Source of the DNA: Marinovum sp048263515
Lineage (GTDB): Bacteria > Pseudomonadota > Alphaproteobacteria > Rhodobacterales > Rhodobacteraceae
Assembly (NCBI RefSeq): GCF_048263515.1
Contig: NZ_JBLXEC010000003.1
Span: 175,621-239,620, forward strand
Reading direction: 5' to 3'
DNA length: 64,000 nt
The position numbers and the translations under genes were made by a program. This document shows positions 9,382 to 17,247 of the stretch, one piece after another (the stretch's first letter is position 1; each line of letters starts with the position of its first letter). The notes beneath the pieces were generated by a model. The model was not told the origin of the DNA and ran no database searches. It was given only the letters and a program-made list of their open reading frames with translations.

Positions 9382-10125
9382 TTACCCCAGATAGCCGCGC
9401 ACGAGGCTGCTGGTGACCAGCGCCCAGCCATCGGCCACCACGAAGAAAGCCAGTTTGAACGGCAGCGAGACGATCGCCGGCGGCACCATCATCATGCCCA
9501 TCGACATCAGCACCGCGGCGACCACCAGGTCGATGATCAGGAAGGGCAGGAAGATCAGGAAGCCGATCTGAAAGGCGCGCGACACTTCCGACAGCAAAAA
9601 ACTTGGGATCAACACGCTCAGCGGCGCTTCCGGCGAGACCTGATCCGCCGCCACGTCGGCGCGCAGGGCGGCCATGGCTTCGAAGGTCTCGGGGTCGAGC
9701 CGCGCGGCCATGAAATCGCGAAAGGGGGCAAGCGTGCGCTCGAAGCCCTCTTCCACCGGCAAGCCCTGCTCCATCATCGGCTGGAGGCCCTGTTGCCAGG
9801 CGGCGGTAAAGACCGGGTCCATGACGTAGTAGGTCAGGAACAGCGCCAAGGTGATGATCAGCATGTTCGGCGGCGCCTGCTGCAGGCCGAGCGCTTGGCG
9901 CAGGATCGACAAAACCGTCACGATGAAGGGAAAACAGGTGACGGTGATGGCAATGCCGGGGGCGAGGCTGAGCACGGTGATCACCAGGATCAGCTGTACC
10001 GACCGCAGTGTGAGCGATCCGCCGTCGCCGAGATCAAGCGAGAATTCCTGCGCTTCGGCCGCGCCGCCGGCAAGCAGGGCACTGGCGAGGAACAGCGCGC
10101 CGAGGGCGACTTTGCGACCGGCCAT
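9382..10125 (-). CDS. fliP: Flagellar export gate protein FliP
   Basis: 247 residues. A cleavable signal peptide is followed by transmembrane segments with the family hallmarks LILVITVLSLAPGIAI, FPFIVTVLSILRQALGLQQAPPNMLI and the C-terminal MGMMMVPPAIVSLPFKLAFFV. FliP forms the pentameric core of the type III export gate with FliQ and FliR in the inner membrane. Last gene of fliF-fliH-fliN-fliP; its start overlaps the fliN stop by one base. Confidence 0.95.
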   Translation of the reverse strand: MAGRKVALGALFLASALLAGGAAEAQEFSLDLGDGGSLTLRSVQLILVITVLSLAPGIAITVTCFPFIVTVLSILRQALGLQQAPPNMLIITLALFLTYYVMDPVFTAAWQQGLQPMMEQGLPVEEGFERTLAPFRDFMAARLDPETFEAMAALRADVAADQVSPEAPLSVLIPSFLLSEVSRAFQIGFLIFLPFLIIDLVVAAVLMSMGMMMVPPAIVSLPFKLAFFVVADGWALVTSSLVRGYLG

Positions 10126-10415
10126 CAGCCCTGGTCCAGGTTGTCCCGGAGATCGGCGACCTCGGTGAGCCTGACGGCAAGCTGGCCGGGCGCGTCATCG
10201 CCGGCTTCGACCAGTTCGCCGCGGGCGATCAGCCGGGTGCCGACGTAGAGCTCGACCGGGTCGTCGACCCGTTTGTCGAGGGTCAGAACCGACTCGGGGC
10301 CAAGCTGGAGCAGGTCACGCACCGTCGGGCGGGCCTTGCCCACCGAAATGGTGATCTCGATCGGAACGCTGGTGAACGGGCTCTTGCCCGCGTCAAACGG
10401 CTTGTTTTCGCTCAT
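10125..10415 (-). CDS. fliN: Flagellar motor switch protein FliN
   Basis: 96 residues. The body (VPIEITISVGKARPTVRDLLQLGPESVLTLDK...VELYVGTRLIARGEL) is the SpoA/C-ring domain of FliN. It forms the base of the cytoplasmic C-ring and docks FliH with the ATPase. The ATG at 10415 is preferred because AGGAAGACAAGG lies just before it; the gene then overlaps the end of fliH by 23 bases. No FliM partner is encoded in this window. Confidence 0.88.
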   Translation of the reverse strand: MSENKPFDAGKSPFTSVPIEITISVGKARPTVRDLLQLGPESVLTLDKRVDDPVELYVGTRLIARGELVEAGDDAPGQLAVRLTEVADLRDNLDQG

Positions 10416-11010
10416 CCTTGTCTTCCTTCTGAAGATCATGCGTGAATGCTTCGAGCGCTGAGGAGATCTCGGCGATCATCTCGTCGAGATTGATCTCGAT
10501 CTCGCGGTCGGGCAGCGACAGCTGCGCCTGGCCTTCCGCCAGCGAGGCATCGCCGCGGATCGAGACCGGGAAAGCGCCGTCCTGTTCGACCAGCGCGGAC
10601 ACCATGTCGACGAGGTCTGGATTGACCAGGATATGCGTCTCGCCGCGCAGGTTGTCGGAAGCGGCAGCCTGAAGCTCCTCGACGATACGGGGGCCGATCG
10701 AGCGGCGCATCATCCGCGGCAGCAACTTGTCGACAATCTCGACCAGCAGCGGTCGAAGCTCGCGGAACAGGTGGGTATAGGCCTCGTTGTAGGTAAAGGA
10801 CATGTCGAGAAGATTCTGGGCCAGATCGGAGGTGATCCGCATCTTGTCCCGGGTATGAGCCTGGATGGCGTCGTCCCAACCTGCCTGGTACCCCTCTTCA
10901 AAGGCGGCGAGACGGCGGGTCTCGATCTCTTCGTCATCCATGGCGATGCCGCCGGGGCCGGTGCCGCGCCGGGCGCCGCCGAAATCTTCCACCAGGTGCA
11001 GGATCGACAT
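10393..11010 (-). CDS. fliH: FliH-like flagellar export ATPase regulator
   Basis: 205 residues, no signal or membrane segment. Early EEGYQAGWDDA resembles the E-x-GYxxGxxxA segment of FliH, and the C-terminal half has the alternating VDKLLPRMM...ILVNPDLVDMV...DASLAEGQAQLSLPDREIEINLDEMI pattern of the FliH/HrpE C-terminal domain. FliH binds the ATPase FliI and links it to the C-ring (FliN). Sequence match is weak, as usual for FliH, but the position between fliF and fliN supports it. The start abuts the end of fliF at the same base. Confidence 0.75.
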   Translation of the reverse strand: MSILHLVEDFGGARRGTGPGGIAMDDEEIETRRLAAFEEGYQAGWDDAIQAHTRDKMRITSDLAQNLLDMSFTYNEAYTHLFRELRPLLVEIVDKLLPRMMRRSIGPRIVEELQAAASDNLRGETHILVNPDLVDMVSALVEQDGAFPVSIRGDASLAEGQAQLSLPDREIEINLDEMIAEISSALEAFTHDLQKEDKDERKQAV

Positions 11011-12659
11011 CAGGCTTTCTCCCCGGTGTCATCGAGCCAGCCACGCAGGATCTCGACGGTTTCTTCCTGTCGCTCGCCGATCAGCCCGCGCAGCCGTTCG
11101 ACCGGGTCGGCCGGAGGCTCCTTCTGGGCGAGCGGTTTGGCGGCGGCCTGTTCGTCGGGCCGCGGGGTGAGGGTGATGAAACCGCCCTCGCCATCGTCGA
11201 TCTCGCCGTCCAGGGCGGTGACCGGCGCGGCTTCGGCTCGGGTCGGGGCAGGGCCGTCGCGCGGCGGCAGGGCCAGCACGTCGGGCGCCGGCGGATTGCG
11301 GAAGATCGGCCGCAACACGAAGAGCCCGAGGATCAGCGCCACCACCCCCAGCACCGCCATCTGGATCAGCGTGCCGATGTTGAAGGGCAGCTGCGCCAGA
11401 AGGCCCGGCGCGGCTTCGGTGCCGATCTCTGAGATTGGCTCGAACGCCATGGAGCGGATGGTGATCGCGTCGCCGCGCGCCTCGTCGAAACCCACGGCCG
11501 AGGCCACGAGTTCGCGCAGCGCCTCGATTTCAGCCTCGGGCAGGGGGGTAAAGGCCTCGGTCCCGGTGTCGTCGGGCGCGCGGGTGCCATTGACCAGCAC
11601 CGCGACGGTCAGCCGGCGGATGGCGCCGGGTTCGCGGATCACCTCACGCTCGGTCTGCGACACCTCGTAGTTCACCCGCTCGCGGGTCTCGTTGCCCTGC
11701 GATTGCGACTCGCCACCGGCGCCGCCATCCCCGTCGGGCAGGTTCGATGCCACGGTGACGTCGCCTCCGCCGGCCTCCTGCGCGGTGTTCGATCTTTCCT
11801 CGGTGTCGGTGCTGATGGCGACGCGGCTATCGGGATCGATCCGCCGTTCGCGGATCGATTCGCTCTCTGTCACCGTGTCGACGCTGACCTCGACAACCGC
11901 ATTGCCGAAGCCGACCCGCGCCTCGACCAGCCGGGTCACCGCGTCGCGCAGCGCCGCCGCGCGTTCGTCGCCGACCGAGGCCGGGGCATCATCCTCGCTG
12001 GCCGAGACCAGCCCGCCGGCGCTGTCGATCACCGCGACCTTTTCCGGCGAGAGCCCGGGAACGGCGGAAGACACCAAGTATTTCAGAGACTTGGCCTGCT
12101 GCGGCGACAGCGTGCCGCTGGCGGTGGTCAGAAAGACCGAGGCCGAGCTTTCCGAATCGCGGCGAAAAGGGTTGGTCGAGGCATTGGCGATATGCACCCG
12201 CGCGGCCGAAACGCCGGGGCTCGACAGGATGGTGCGGGCAAGCTCGCCCTCCTTGGCGCGCCAATAGGCGGCGTCGAACATCTGCGATGTGGTGCCGAAT
12301 CCGCTGAGCTGGTCGAGCAGTTCGTAGCCCTTGGTGCTGTTGGCCGGCAGACCCTCGCTCGCCAACGTGAGCCGCAGCTCATCACGTTGATTGGATGGAA
12401 CAAAAATCGAACCGCCCCTGATCTCGTAGTCCAGCCCGCGCTGTTCTAGCGAGCGCACGACCTCGCCCGCCGCGCCGTTTTCGAGGCCGGCATACAGAAG
12501 GGCCATGTTGGGCGTTGCCGCCATGCGACTCATGAAGAACACAGCCGCGAACATGCCCAGACCGGCCACCAGGGCGCCGATCTTCTTCTGCATGCTGAGC
12601 GCTGCCCAGGTCTTGGCGAATTGGTCCACTGCTTCCTCCGTCGGGTCGGCGTTCTGCAC
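11010..12659 (-). CDS. fliF: Flagellar MS-ring protein FliF
   Basis: 549 residues. N-terminal transmembrane helix (IGALVAGLGMFAAVFFMSRM), then ring-building domains with the conserved YAGLENGAAGEVVRSLEQRGLDYEI and GYELLDQLSGFGTTSQMFDAAYWRAKEGELARTI, a second transmembrane helix near residue 430 (IGTLIQMAVLGVVALILGLFVLRPIF) and a C-terminal cytoplasmic tail that should bind FliG. FliF is the scaffold on which rotor and export gate assemble. First gene of the minus operon, divergent from fliL across a gap holding a CtrA-like box. fliG, normally next to fliF, is absent here. Confidence 0.93.
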   Translation of the reverse strand: MQNADPTEEAVDQFAKTWAALSMQKKIGALVAGLGMFAAVFFMSRMAATPNMALLYAGLENGAAGEVVRSLEQRGLDYEIRGGSIFVPSNQRDELRLTLASEGLPANSTKGYELLDQLSGFGTTSQMFDAAYWRAKEGELARTILSSPGVSAARVHIANASTNPFRRDSESSASVFLTTASGTLSPQQAKSLKYLVSSAVPGLSPEKVAVIDSAGGLVSASEDDAPASVGDERAAALRDAVTRLVEARVGFGNAVVEVSVDTVTESESIRERRIDPDSRVAISTDTEERSNTAQEAGGGDVTVASNLPDGDGGAGGESQSQGNETRERVNYEVSQTEREVIREPGAIRRLTVAVLVNGTRAPDDTGTEAFTPLPEAEIEALRELVASAVGFDEARGDAITIRSMAFEPISEIGTEAAPGLLAQLPFNIGTLIQMAVLGVVALILGLFVLRPIFRNPPAPDVLALPPRDGPAPTRAEAAPVTALDGEIDDGEGGFITLTPRPDEQAAAKPLAQKEPPADPVERLRGLIGERQEETVEILRGWLDDTGEKA

Positions 12660-12690
12660 GACAGTGCCCCTCCGGTTTCGCCGATCAGCC

Positions 12691-12705
12691 TTAACAATCG
12701 GTTAG
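12691..12705. promoter_or_regulatory. CtrA-like box between fliF and fliL
   Basis: TTAACAATCGGTTAG is TTAA-N7-TTAG, seven of eight matches to the CtrA consensus, placed in the 90-base gap between the two divergent flagellar operons (fliF- and fliL-led), where one site could serve both. Confidence 0.5.
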
Positions 12706-12749
12706 TTCCTCTGAGGTTATAAAACTCGAAACCGTTATCGAGGTGGCCC

Positions 12750-13253
12750 ATGTCGGACGCGGAAATCGAAGAAGAGCCGGTCAAGAAGAAATCCAAGCTG
12801 CCGCTGATCCTGGGCGTCGTCCTGGCGCTGGCCGGCGGCGGTGGTGGATTCTATGCGGTCAGCTCCGGCATGATCCTCGGCCCACCCTCCGACGGGGCAA
12901 AGGCCGAGAAACCGAAGAGCGAAGAAGAGCTGGCGGCGGCGATGGTGCTGCCCGATGTGGCCTTTGTACCGCTCGATCCGATGGTGATCTCGCTTCAGGG
13001 CGGCGGCGGCGCCAGGCACCTGCGCTTTACCGCGCAACTCGAAGTGCCGATCGCCGCGAAACCGGATGTGGAACTGTTGCTGCCGCGGGTCGTGGACGTC
13101 TTCAACAGCTACCTGCGCGCCGTCGAGGTGGCCGATCTGGAACAGCCGACGGCGCTGTTGCGGTTCCGCTCGCATCTCTTGCGACGGGCGCAGCTGGTGC
13201 TGGGCGACGAGCGGGTGAACAACCTGCTGGTCATGGAATTTGTGGTGAATTGA
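12750..13253 (+). CDS. fliL: Flagellar basal-body protein FliL (first copy)
   Basis: 167 residues. A charged N-terminus (EEEPVKKKSK) precedes one transmembrane helix (LPLILGVVLALAGGGGGFYAV), then a periplasmic domain with FVPLDPMVISL and LRFTAQLEVPI typical of FliL. FliL surrounds and stabilises the stator. It heads the operon fliL-DUF6468-motE-motA-unknown-flhA-fliR-flhB-unknown. A second FliL-type protein is encoded at 21634-22119. Confidence 0.88.
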   Translation: MSDAEIEEEPVKKKSKLPLILGVVLALAGGGGGFYAVSSGMILGPPSDGAKAEKPKSEEELAAAMVLPDVAFVPLDPMVISLQGGGGARHLRFTAQLEVPIAAKPDVELLLPRVVDVFNSYLRAVEVADLEQPTALLRFRSHLLRRAQLVLGDERVNNLLVMEFVVN

Positions 13254-13263
13254 CGGGGGTGAC

Positions 13264-13641
13264 ATGGTGGAAATGATTGCCGATGTACTTCTGGTCGCCG
13301 GGGCGCTGGGCGCCGGGGTCTATTGTTACGTGCTGGCCAAGCGGTTGAGCCGGTTCAACGATCTGGAAACCGGGGTCGGCGGCGCGGTGGCGGTGCTCTC
13401 GGCCCAGGTCGATGATCTGACCCGGACATTGCAGGCGGCGCAGACGGCAGCCAACGGCTCCAGCAAGTCGCTGGAGGAACTGACCGGGCGCGCCGAGAAC
13501 GTCTCTCGCAAGCTCGAACTGTTGGTCGCCTCGATGCATGACATCTCCGACCAGGAGGCCGCGCCGCCCGATCTCTCCGAAGAGGAGCCGCCGACACCGG
13601 TCTTTGCCCGCCATCCGCGCGACAACGGGAGGGCCCAATAG
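13264..13641 (+). CDS. Small membrane-anchored coiled-coil protein, DUF6468-like
   Basis: 125 residues. One N-terminal transmembrane helix (ADVLLVAGALGAGVYCYVLAKRL) followed by a helical, coiled-coil-prone region (about residues 35-95) and an acidic/Pro-rich tail. The layout Y-x-VLxxRLxxF...L...V..L resembles DUF6468 proteins, which occur next to fliL in alphaproteobacterial flagellar loci; the assignment is from memory of the pattern. It lies 10 bases after fliL and abuts motE, so it is probably a stator- or basal-body-associated factor. Function unknown. Confidence 0.6.
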   Translation: MVEMIADVLLVAGALGAGVYCYVLAKRLSRFNDLETGVGGAVAVLSAQVDDLTRTLQAAQTAANGSSKSLEELTGRAENVSRKLELLVASMHDISDQEAAPPDLSEEEPPTPVFARHPRDNGRAQ

Positions 13642-14250
13642 ATGACGCAACGCCGTAAACGCCCGCGCCGCCCCGGTCGCGGCACCTTGTCAATCATTGC
13701 CGTGCTTTTGCTGGGATCGGCGCTCTTGCGGGTCGGGCTGCAGGCGACCGAGGGCATCGCGCGCGAGGCCAAGCCCGCCGAATTGGCGCAGAGCCTGCCC
13801 GAGCCCGAGCCGCTTTCGGAACCCGCGCAATGCGTGAGCGACCCCGACCTCCTGCCCCTGCTCGAGGCGATGGAGGCGCGCGAGGAACGTCTGCGCACGC
13901 GTGAGGAACGGCTGACCATGCGGATGCGCGCGCTGCAGGTGGCCGACGACCGGATCACCGACAAGCTGGCCGAGCTCAAGGCCTCGGAACAGGCGCTGCG
14001 GGCGACGATTGCCCTGGCCGATGAGGCTGCCGAATCCGATCTCACCCGGCTCACCACGGTGTACGAGAACATGAAGCCCAAGGACGCTGCTGCTCTCTTC
14101 GAGACGATGGATCCCGAGTTCGCCGCCGGGTTCCTCGGCCGCATGCGCCCCGATGCCGCCGCCGGCATCATGACCGGGCTCACACCCGAGACCGCCTACA
14201 TGGTCAGCGTCGTGCTGGCAGGCCGAAATGCCGAGGTTCCCAAGGAGTGA
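13642..14250 (+). CDS. motE: MotE-like motility protein (MgtE intracellular N-domain type)
   Basis: 202 residues. Basic N-terminus, one transmembrane helix or signal (LSIIAVLLLGSALLRVGL), a central coiled coil rich in Glu/Arg (EAREERLRTREERLTMRMRAL), then a C-terminal domain with YENMKPKDAAALFETMDPEFAAGFLGRMRPDAAAGIM, the MgtE-N type helical repeat. In rhizobia MotE is the periplasmic chaperone of MotC; here the gene starts the codon after the DUF6468-like stop and precedes motA. The symbol is by layout and context. Confidence 0.65.
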   Translation: MTQRRKRPRRPGRGTLSIIAVLLLGSALLRVGLQATEGIAREAKPAELAQSLPEPEPLSEPAQCVSDPDLLPLLEAMEAREERLRTREERLTMRMRALQVADDRITDKLAELKASEQALRATIALADEAAESDLTRLTTVYENMKPKDAAALFETMDPEFAAGFLGRMRPDAAAGIMTGLTPETAYMVSVVLAGRNAEVPKE

Positions 14251-14310
14251 GCGAACGCTTTGTTTAGGTTTCCATGCGATTGAAGGGGAAGGCAAACAAC
14301 AGGTGCAGTG

Positions 14311-15180
14311 ATGATCGGATTCGTAGGTATCGCAGTGGTCTTCGTCATGGTATTTGGCGGCTATCTGCTGGCGGGTGGCAAGCTCGCCATCATCCTGAAA
14401 TCGCTGCCTTTCGAGATGATCATGATCGGCGGCGCGGCGCTGGGCGCCTTCTTGATCGGCAACGACGGCGCCGGCGCGAAACACACGGTCAAGGACATCG
14501 GCAAGGTCTTCAAGGGCCCGAAATGGAAGCAGGAGGATTACCGCGATCTGCTCTGCCTGCTGTTCGAACTGATCCGCATCGCCAAGCAGAACCCGGTGGC
14601 GCTCGAAGAACATATCGAGGGCCCTGGCGAGAGCGCGATCTTCTCGAAATACCCCAAGATCCAGGGTGACAAGGAATCGGTCGATCTGATCTGCGACACG
14701 CTGCGCGCCGCGACGATGAATTACGACGATCCGCACCAGGTCGAGGAGGTGCTGGAAAAGCGCATGGAGGCGAGCCTGCACCACAAGATGCACTCGAGCC
14801 ACGCGCTGCAGACCATTGCTGACGGGCTTCCGGCGCTGGGCATCGTCGCCGCGGTTCTCGGCGTGATCAAGACCATGGGCTCGATCGACCAGCCGCCAGA
14901 GGTGCTGGGCAAGATGATCGGCGGCGCGCTGGTCGGCACTTTCCTCGGCGTCTTTCTGGCCTATGGCCTCGTCGGCCCCTTCGCCGCGCGGGTCAAGACC
15001 GTGGTCGAGGACGATTCGCACTTTCACCAGCTGATCCGGGAGGTGCTGGTGGCCAACCTGCATTCCCACCCGACCAACATCTGCATCGAGGTCGGGCGGC
15101 AGAACACGCCGACCCACATTCGCCCCGATTTCAACGATCTCGAAGAGGCGTTGAAGTCCCTGAAACAGGATGCTGCATGA
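14311..15180 (+). CDS. motA: Flagellar stator protein MotA
   Basis: 289 residues with four predicted transmembrane helices: two near the N-terminus (VGIAVVFVMVFGGYLLAGG; residues about 35-50) and two around residues 170-225 (GLPALGIVAAVLGVIKTMG, GGALVGTFLGVFLAYGLVG). The large cytoplasmic loop between them contains the charged segment that contacts FliG. MotA and MotB form the torque-generating proton channel. The ATG at 14311 follows AGGTG; a GTG one codon earlier is less well spaced. The last four bases overlap the next gene. Confidence 0.93.
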   Translation: MIGFVGIAVVFVMVFGGYLLAGGKLAIILKSLPFEMIMIGGAALGAFLIGNDGAGAKHTVKDIGKVFKGPKWKQEDYRDLLCLLFELIRIAKQNPVALEEHIEGPGESAIFSKYPKIQGDKESVDLICDTLRAATMNYDDPHQVEEVLEKRMEASLHHKMHSSHALQTIADGLPALGIVAAVLGVIKTMGSIDQPPEVLGKMIGGALVGTFLGVFLAYGLVGPFAARVKTVVEDDSHFHQLIREVLVANLHSHPTNICIEVGRQNTPTHIRPDFNDLEEALKSLKQDAA

Positions 15181-17216
15181 TCCGCGCCCTGGTCATCCTT
15201 GCCCTCACGCTTGTCGCCGCCGCGGTCCAGGCCGCGACGGTGACAGTGAAATCCGGCGAGCATGGGAGCTTTACCCGCCTCGTCGCCTTTCTGCCGGACG
15301 GCGCGCAATGGCGGATGACCAGCGAGGGCCGGAGTGCCACGTTGACCCTCGGCGGTACGGCCACGCACAAGTTTGACACCTCCACCGTCTTTGACCGGAT
15401 CGCCCGCAACCGCATCGCCAGCCTCTCGCAGCCGGGCGGCAACAGCCTCGTCGTCGCGCTGAATTGCGCCTGCGAGGCCAAGGCGATTTTCGAGCCCCCA
15501 AGACTGTTGATCATCGATGTGGCGGAAACCAAGGATGCACCTGCCGTCGTCAAGGAAGGTCTCGAAGCCCCCGCGCTAGACGCCGCGCCGCCGGCGCTCG
15601 AAGCCTCCCTGCGCGCGCCATTGGTCACCCGCCACACCTATTCCACCAGCAGCGTCTCGCGGTTCGCCGAGGCGCTGGCGGACCGCACCACGCGGCAGAT
15701 CCTCGACGTTGGCGACCCAGACAGCCCCAGACCGGAACGCCAGGTCGCGCTGGGTACCGAGTTCCGCAATATCGACCTGCCGAATATCGCCTTTTCGGGG
15801 GACGCGCCCGAAGGTTCTTCCGGCGCGATGGCGCAAAAACGCCTGGCCTCCTGTTCCGGCGTGGTCGAGGCCCCGCTGGGTCGATTTGCCGAGGAAATTG
15901 ATTATTTCGCTGAAAAGGCGCAGCTTTCCGCCAGCCTCTTTACCGAGCAGCTTACGCTCGATCCGGCGGTGGCAGTGGAACTGGCGCAGTTGCACCTGTC
16001 GCAGGGGCTCGGCGCCGAGGCGCGGCAGATGCTTGCCATGATCCTGCGCCCAAACGACGGCCGCGCCTTTCTCGCACAACTGGCCCGCTTGATCGAAGAC
16101 CCCGACAGCCTGCCGCGCAGTACCTTCGAGCCCTATCGAGATTGTTCCGAGATCAGTGCCATCTGGCCGGTGCTGGCCGCACCGCGCCAGCCGATGGCAG
16201 AGGAAGACGCCTGGCAAATCGCCCGGGCCGCCGAATCTCTGCCGCGTCCGCTCTTGCGCCTTGTCGGGCCGCGGGTCGTGGCCAATCTGATCAGTTCCGG
16301 CCGCAAGGACCCGGCCAACATGATCGCCCGCATCCTCGACCGTTCGGGCACCGGCAAGACCCCGACCATGGCCGATGTGCTGCTCGCCGATGCGCCCTCG
16401 GATCAGACCCGAATCCTCGGCGAAATCGCGAAGTCCACTGGCGAGGAGGCCGCAGAGGCCAGCGCCATGCTGGTCGAGCGCCAGATCGAGGCCGGCGAGA
16501 CGGTGTCGGACGACTTGGCCGATCTGGTGGCGAGCCATGCCGAAGAGCAGCGCCACAGCGACACAGGCGGCCTCTTGCGCAAGGCCGAGGCCTATTCGCT
16601 GATCTCGAAACAGAACTTCGAAGCCGCGCTTGCCATCCTGGCCGCCGAGACCCTGGAGCCCAAGGCCCAGGCTGCCGTCACCGAACAATTTTTCCGCGCC
16701 CTCGCCGAGAGCGCAGACACGGTCACCTTCCTGCGGATTGCGCTGGCCAGACCCGATCTGGCCGCCACCGCGTCGGCAGAGGTGCGACAGTCCCTGGCCG
16801 CGCGGCTGTATGAAAACCGCTTCCCCGAGCCCGCGGCCCGGCTGCTTGATCGCACCGAACCGCTGAGCGGCGCGCTTCTCGCCGAGGCGCTGGGCGCGCG
16901 CTACTACGGCGATGTCGGCATCCCTGACGAGGTGCTTTTCGAAACGCCGCAGGACGACACTACCGAAGCCGCCGAAGCCCGTTACGCCGCGCTACTTGAC
17001 GCCGGCCGCTTTGCCGAGGCCAAGCAGGTGGCGCTGCGGCTGAACAAGCCCGACCCGGTCGATCCCCTGCTGGAGCTTGCGTCAAAACCTGTGGACGCAG
17101 ATGCGGCACCCGAACTGACCCTGAAGAACGCCAGCGCCCTGACCGATGCCACCGCGGAGCTGGCCGAATTGGTGGGCACCGTGCTGGCCGATCCGGCGCT
17201 GAGGCTCGACCCATGA
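15177..17216 (+). CDS. Exported alpha-helical-repeat protein of the motility operon, function unknown
   Basis: 679 residues with a clear signal peptide (ALVILALTLVAAAVQAATV). The first third (to about residue 120) is a beta-rich segment; the rest is rich in Ala/Leu/Glu helices with TPR-like pairs (AVELAQLHLSQGLGAEARQMLAMIL; NFEAALAILAAE; RYAALLDAGRFAEAKQVALRL). It starts inside the motA stop (ATGA overlap) and precedes flhA. That is where a periplasmic MotC-like partner might be expected in alphaproteobacteria, but I do not recognise MotC similarity directly. A periplasmic scaffold for stator or basal body is inference. Confidence 0.55.
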   Translation: MIRALVILALTLVAAAVQAATVTVKSGEHGSFTRLVAFLPDGAQWRMTSEGRSATLTLGGTATHKFDTSTVFDRIARNRIASLSQPGGNSLVVALNCACEAKAIFEPPRLLIIDVAETKDAPAVVKEGLEAPALDAAPPALEASLRAPLVTRHTYSTSSVSRFAEALADRTTRQILDVGDPDSPRPERQVALGTEFRNIDLPNIAFSGDAPEGSSGAMAQKRLASCSGVVEAPLGRFAEEIDYFAEKAQLSASLFTEQLTLDPAVAVELAQLHLSQGLGAEARQMLAMILRPNDGRAFLAQLARLIEDPDSLPRSTFEPYRDCSEISAIWPVLAAPRQPMAEEDAWQIARAAESLPRPLLRLVGPRVVANLISSGRKDPANMIARILDRSGTGKTPTMADVLLADAPSDQTRILGEIAKSTGEEAAEASAMLVERQIEAGETVSDDLADLVASHAEEQRHSDTGGLLRKAEAYSLISKQNFEAALAILAAETLEPKAQAAVTEQFFRALAESADTVTFLRIALARPDLAATASAEVRQSLAARLYENRFPEPAARLLDRTEPLSGALLAEALGARYYGDVGIPDEVLFETPQDDTTEAAEARYAALLDAGRFAEAKQVALRLNKPDPVDPLLELASKPVDADAAPELTLKNASALTDATAELAELVGTVLADPALRLDP

Positions 17217-17247
17217 TGCAGGCAAGGCAAGCGGGAGCGCGCTGACA

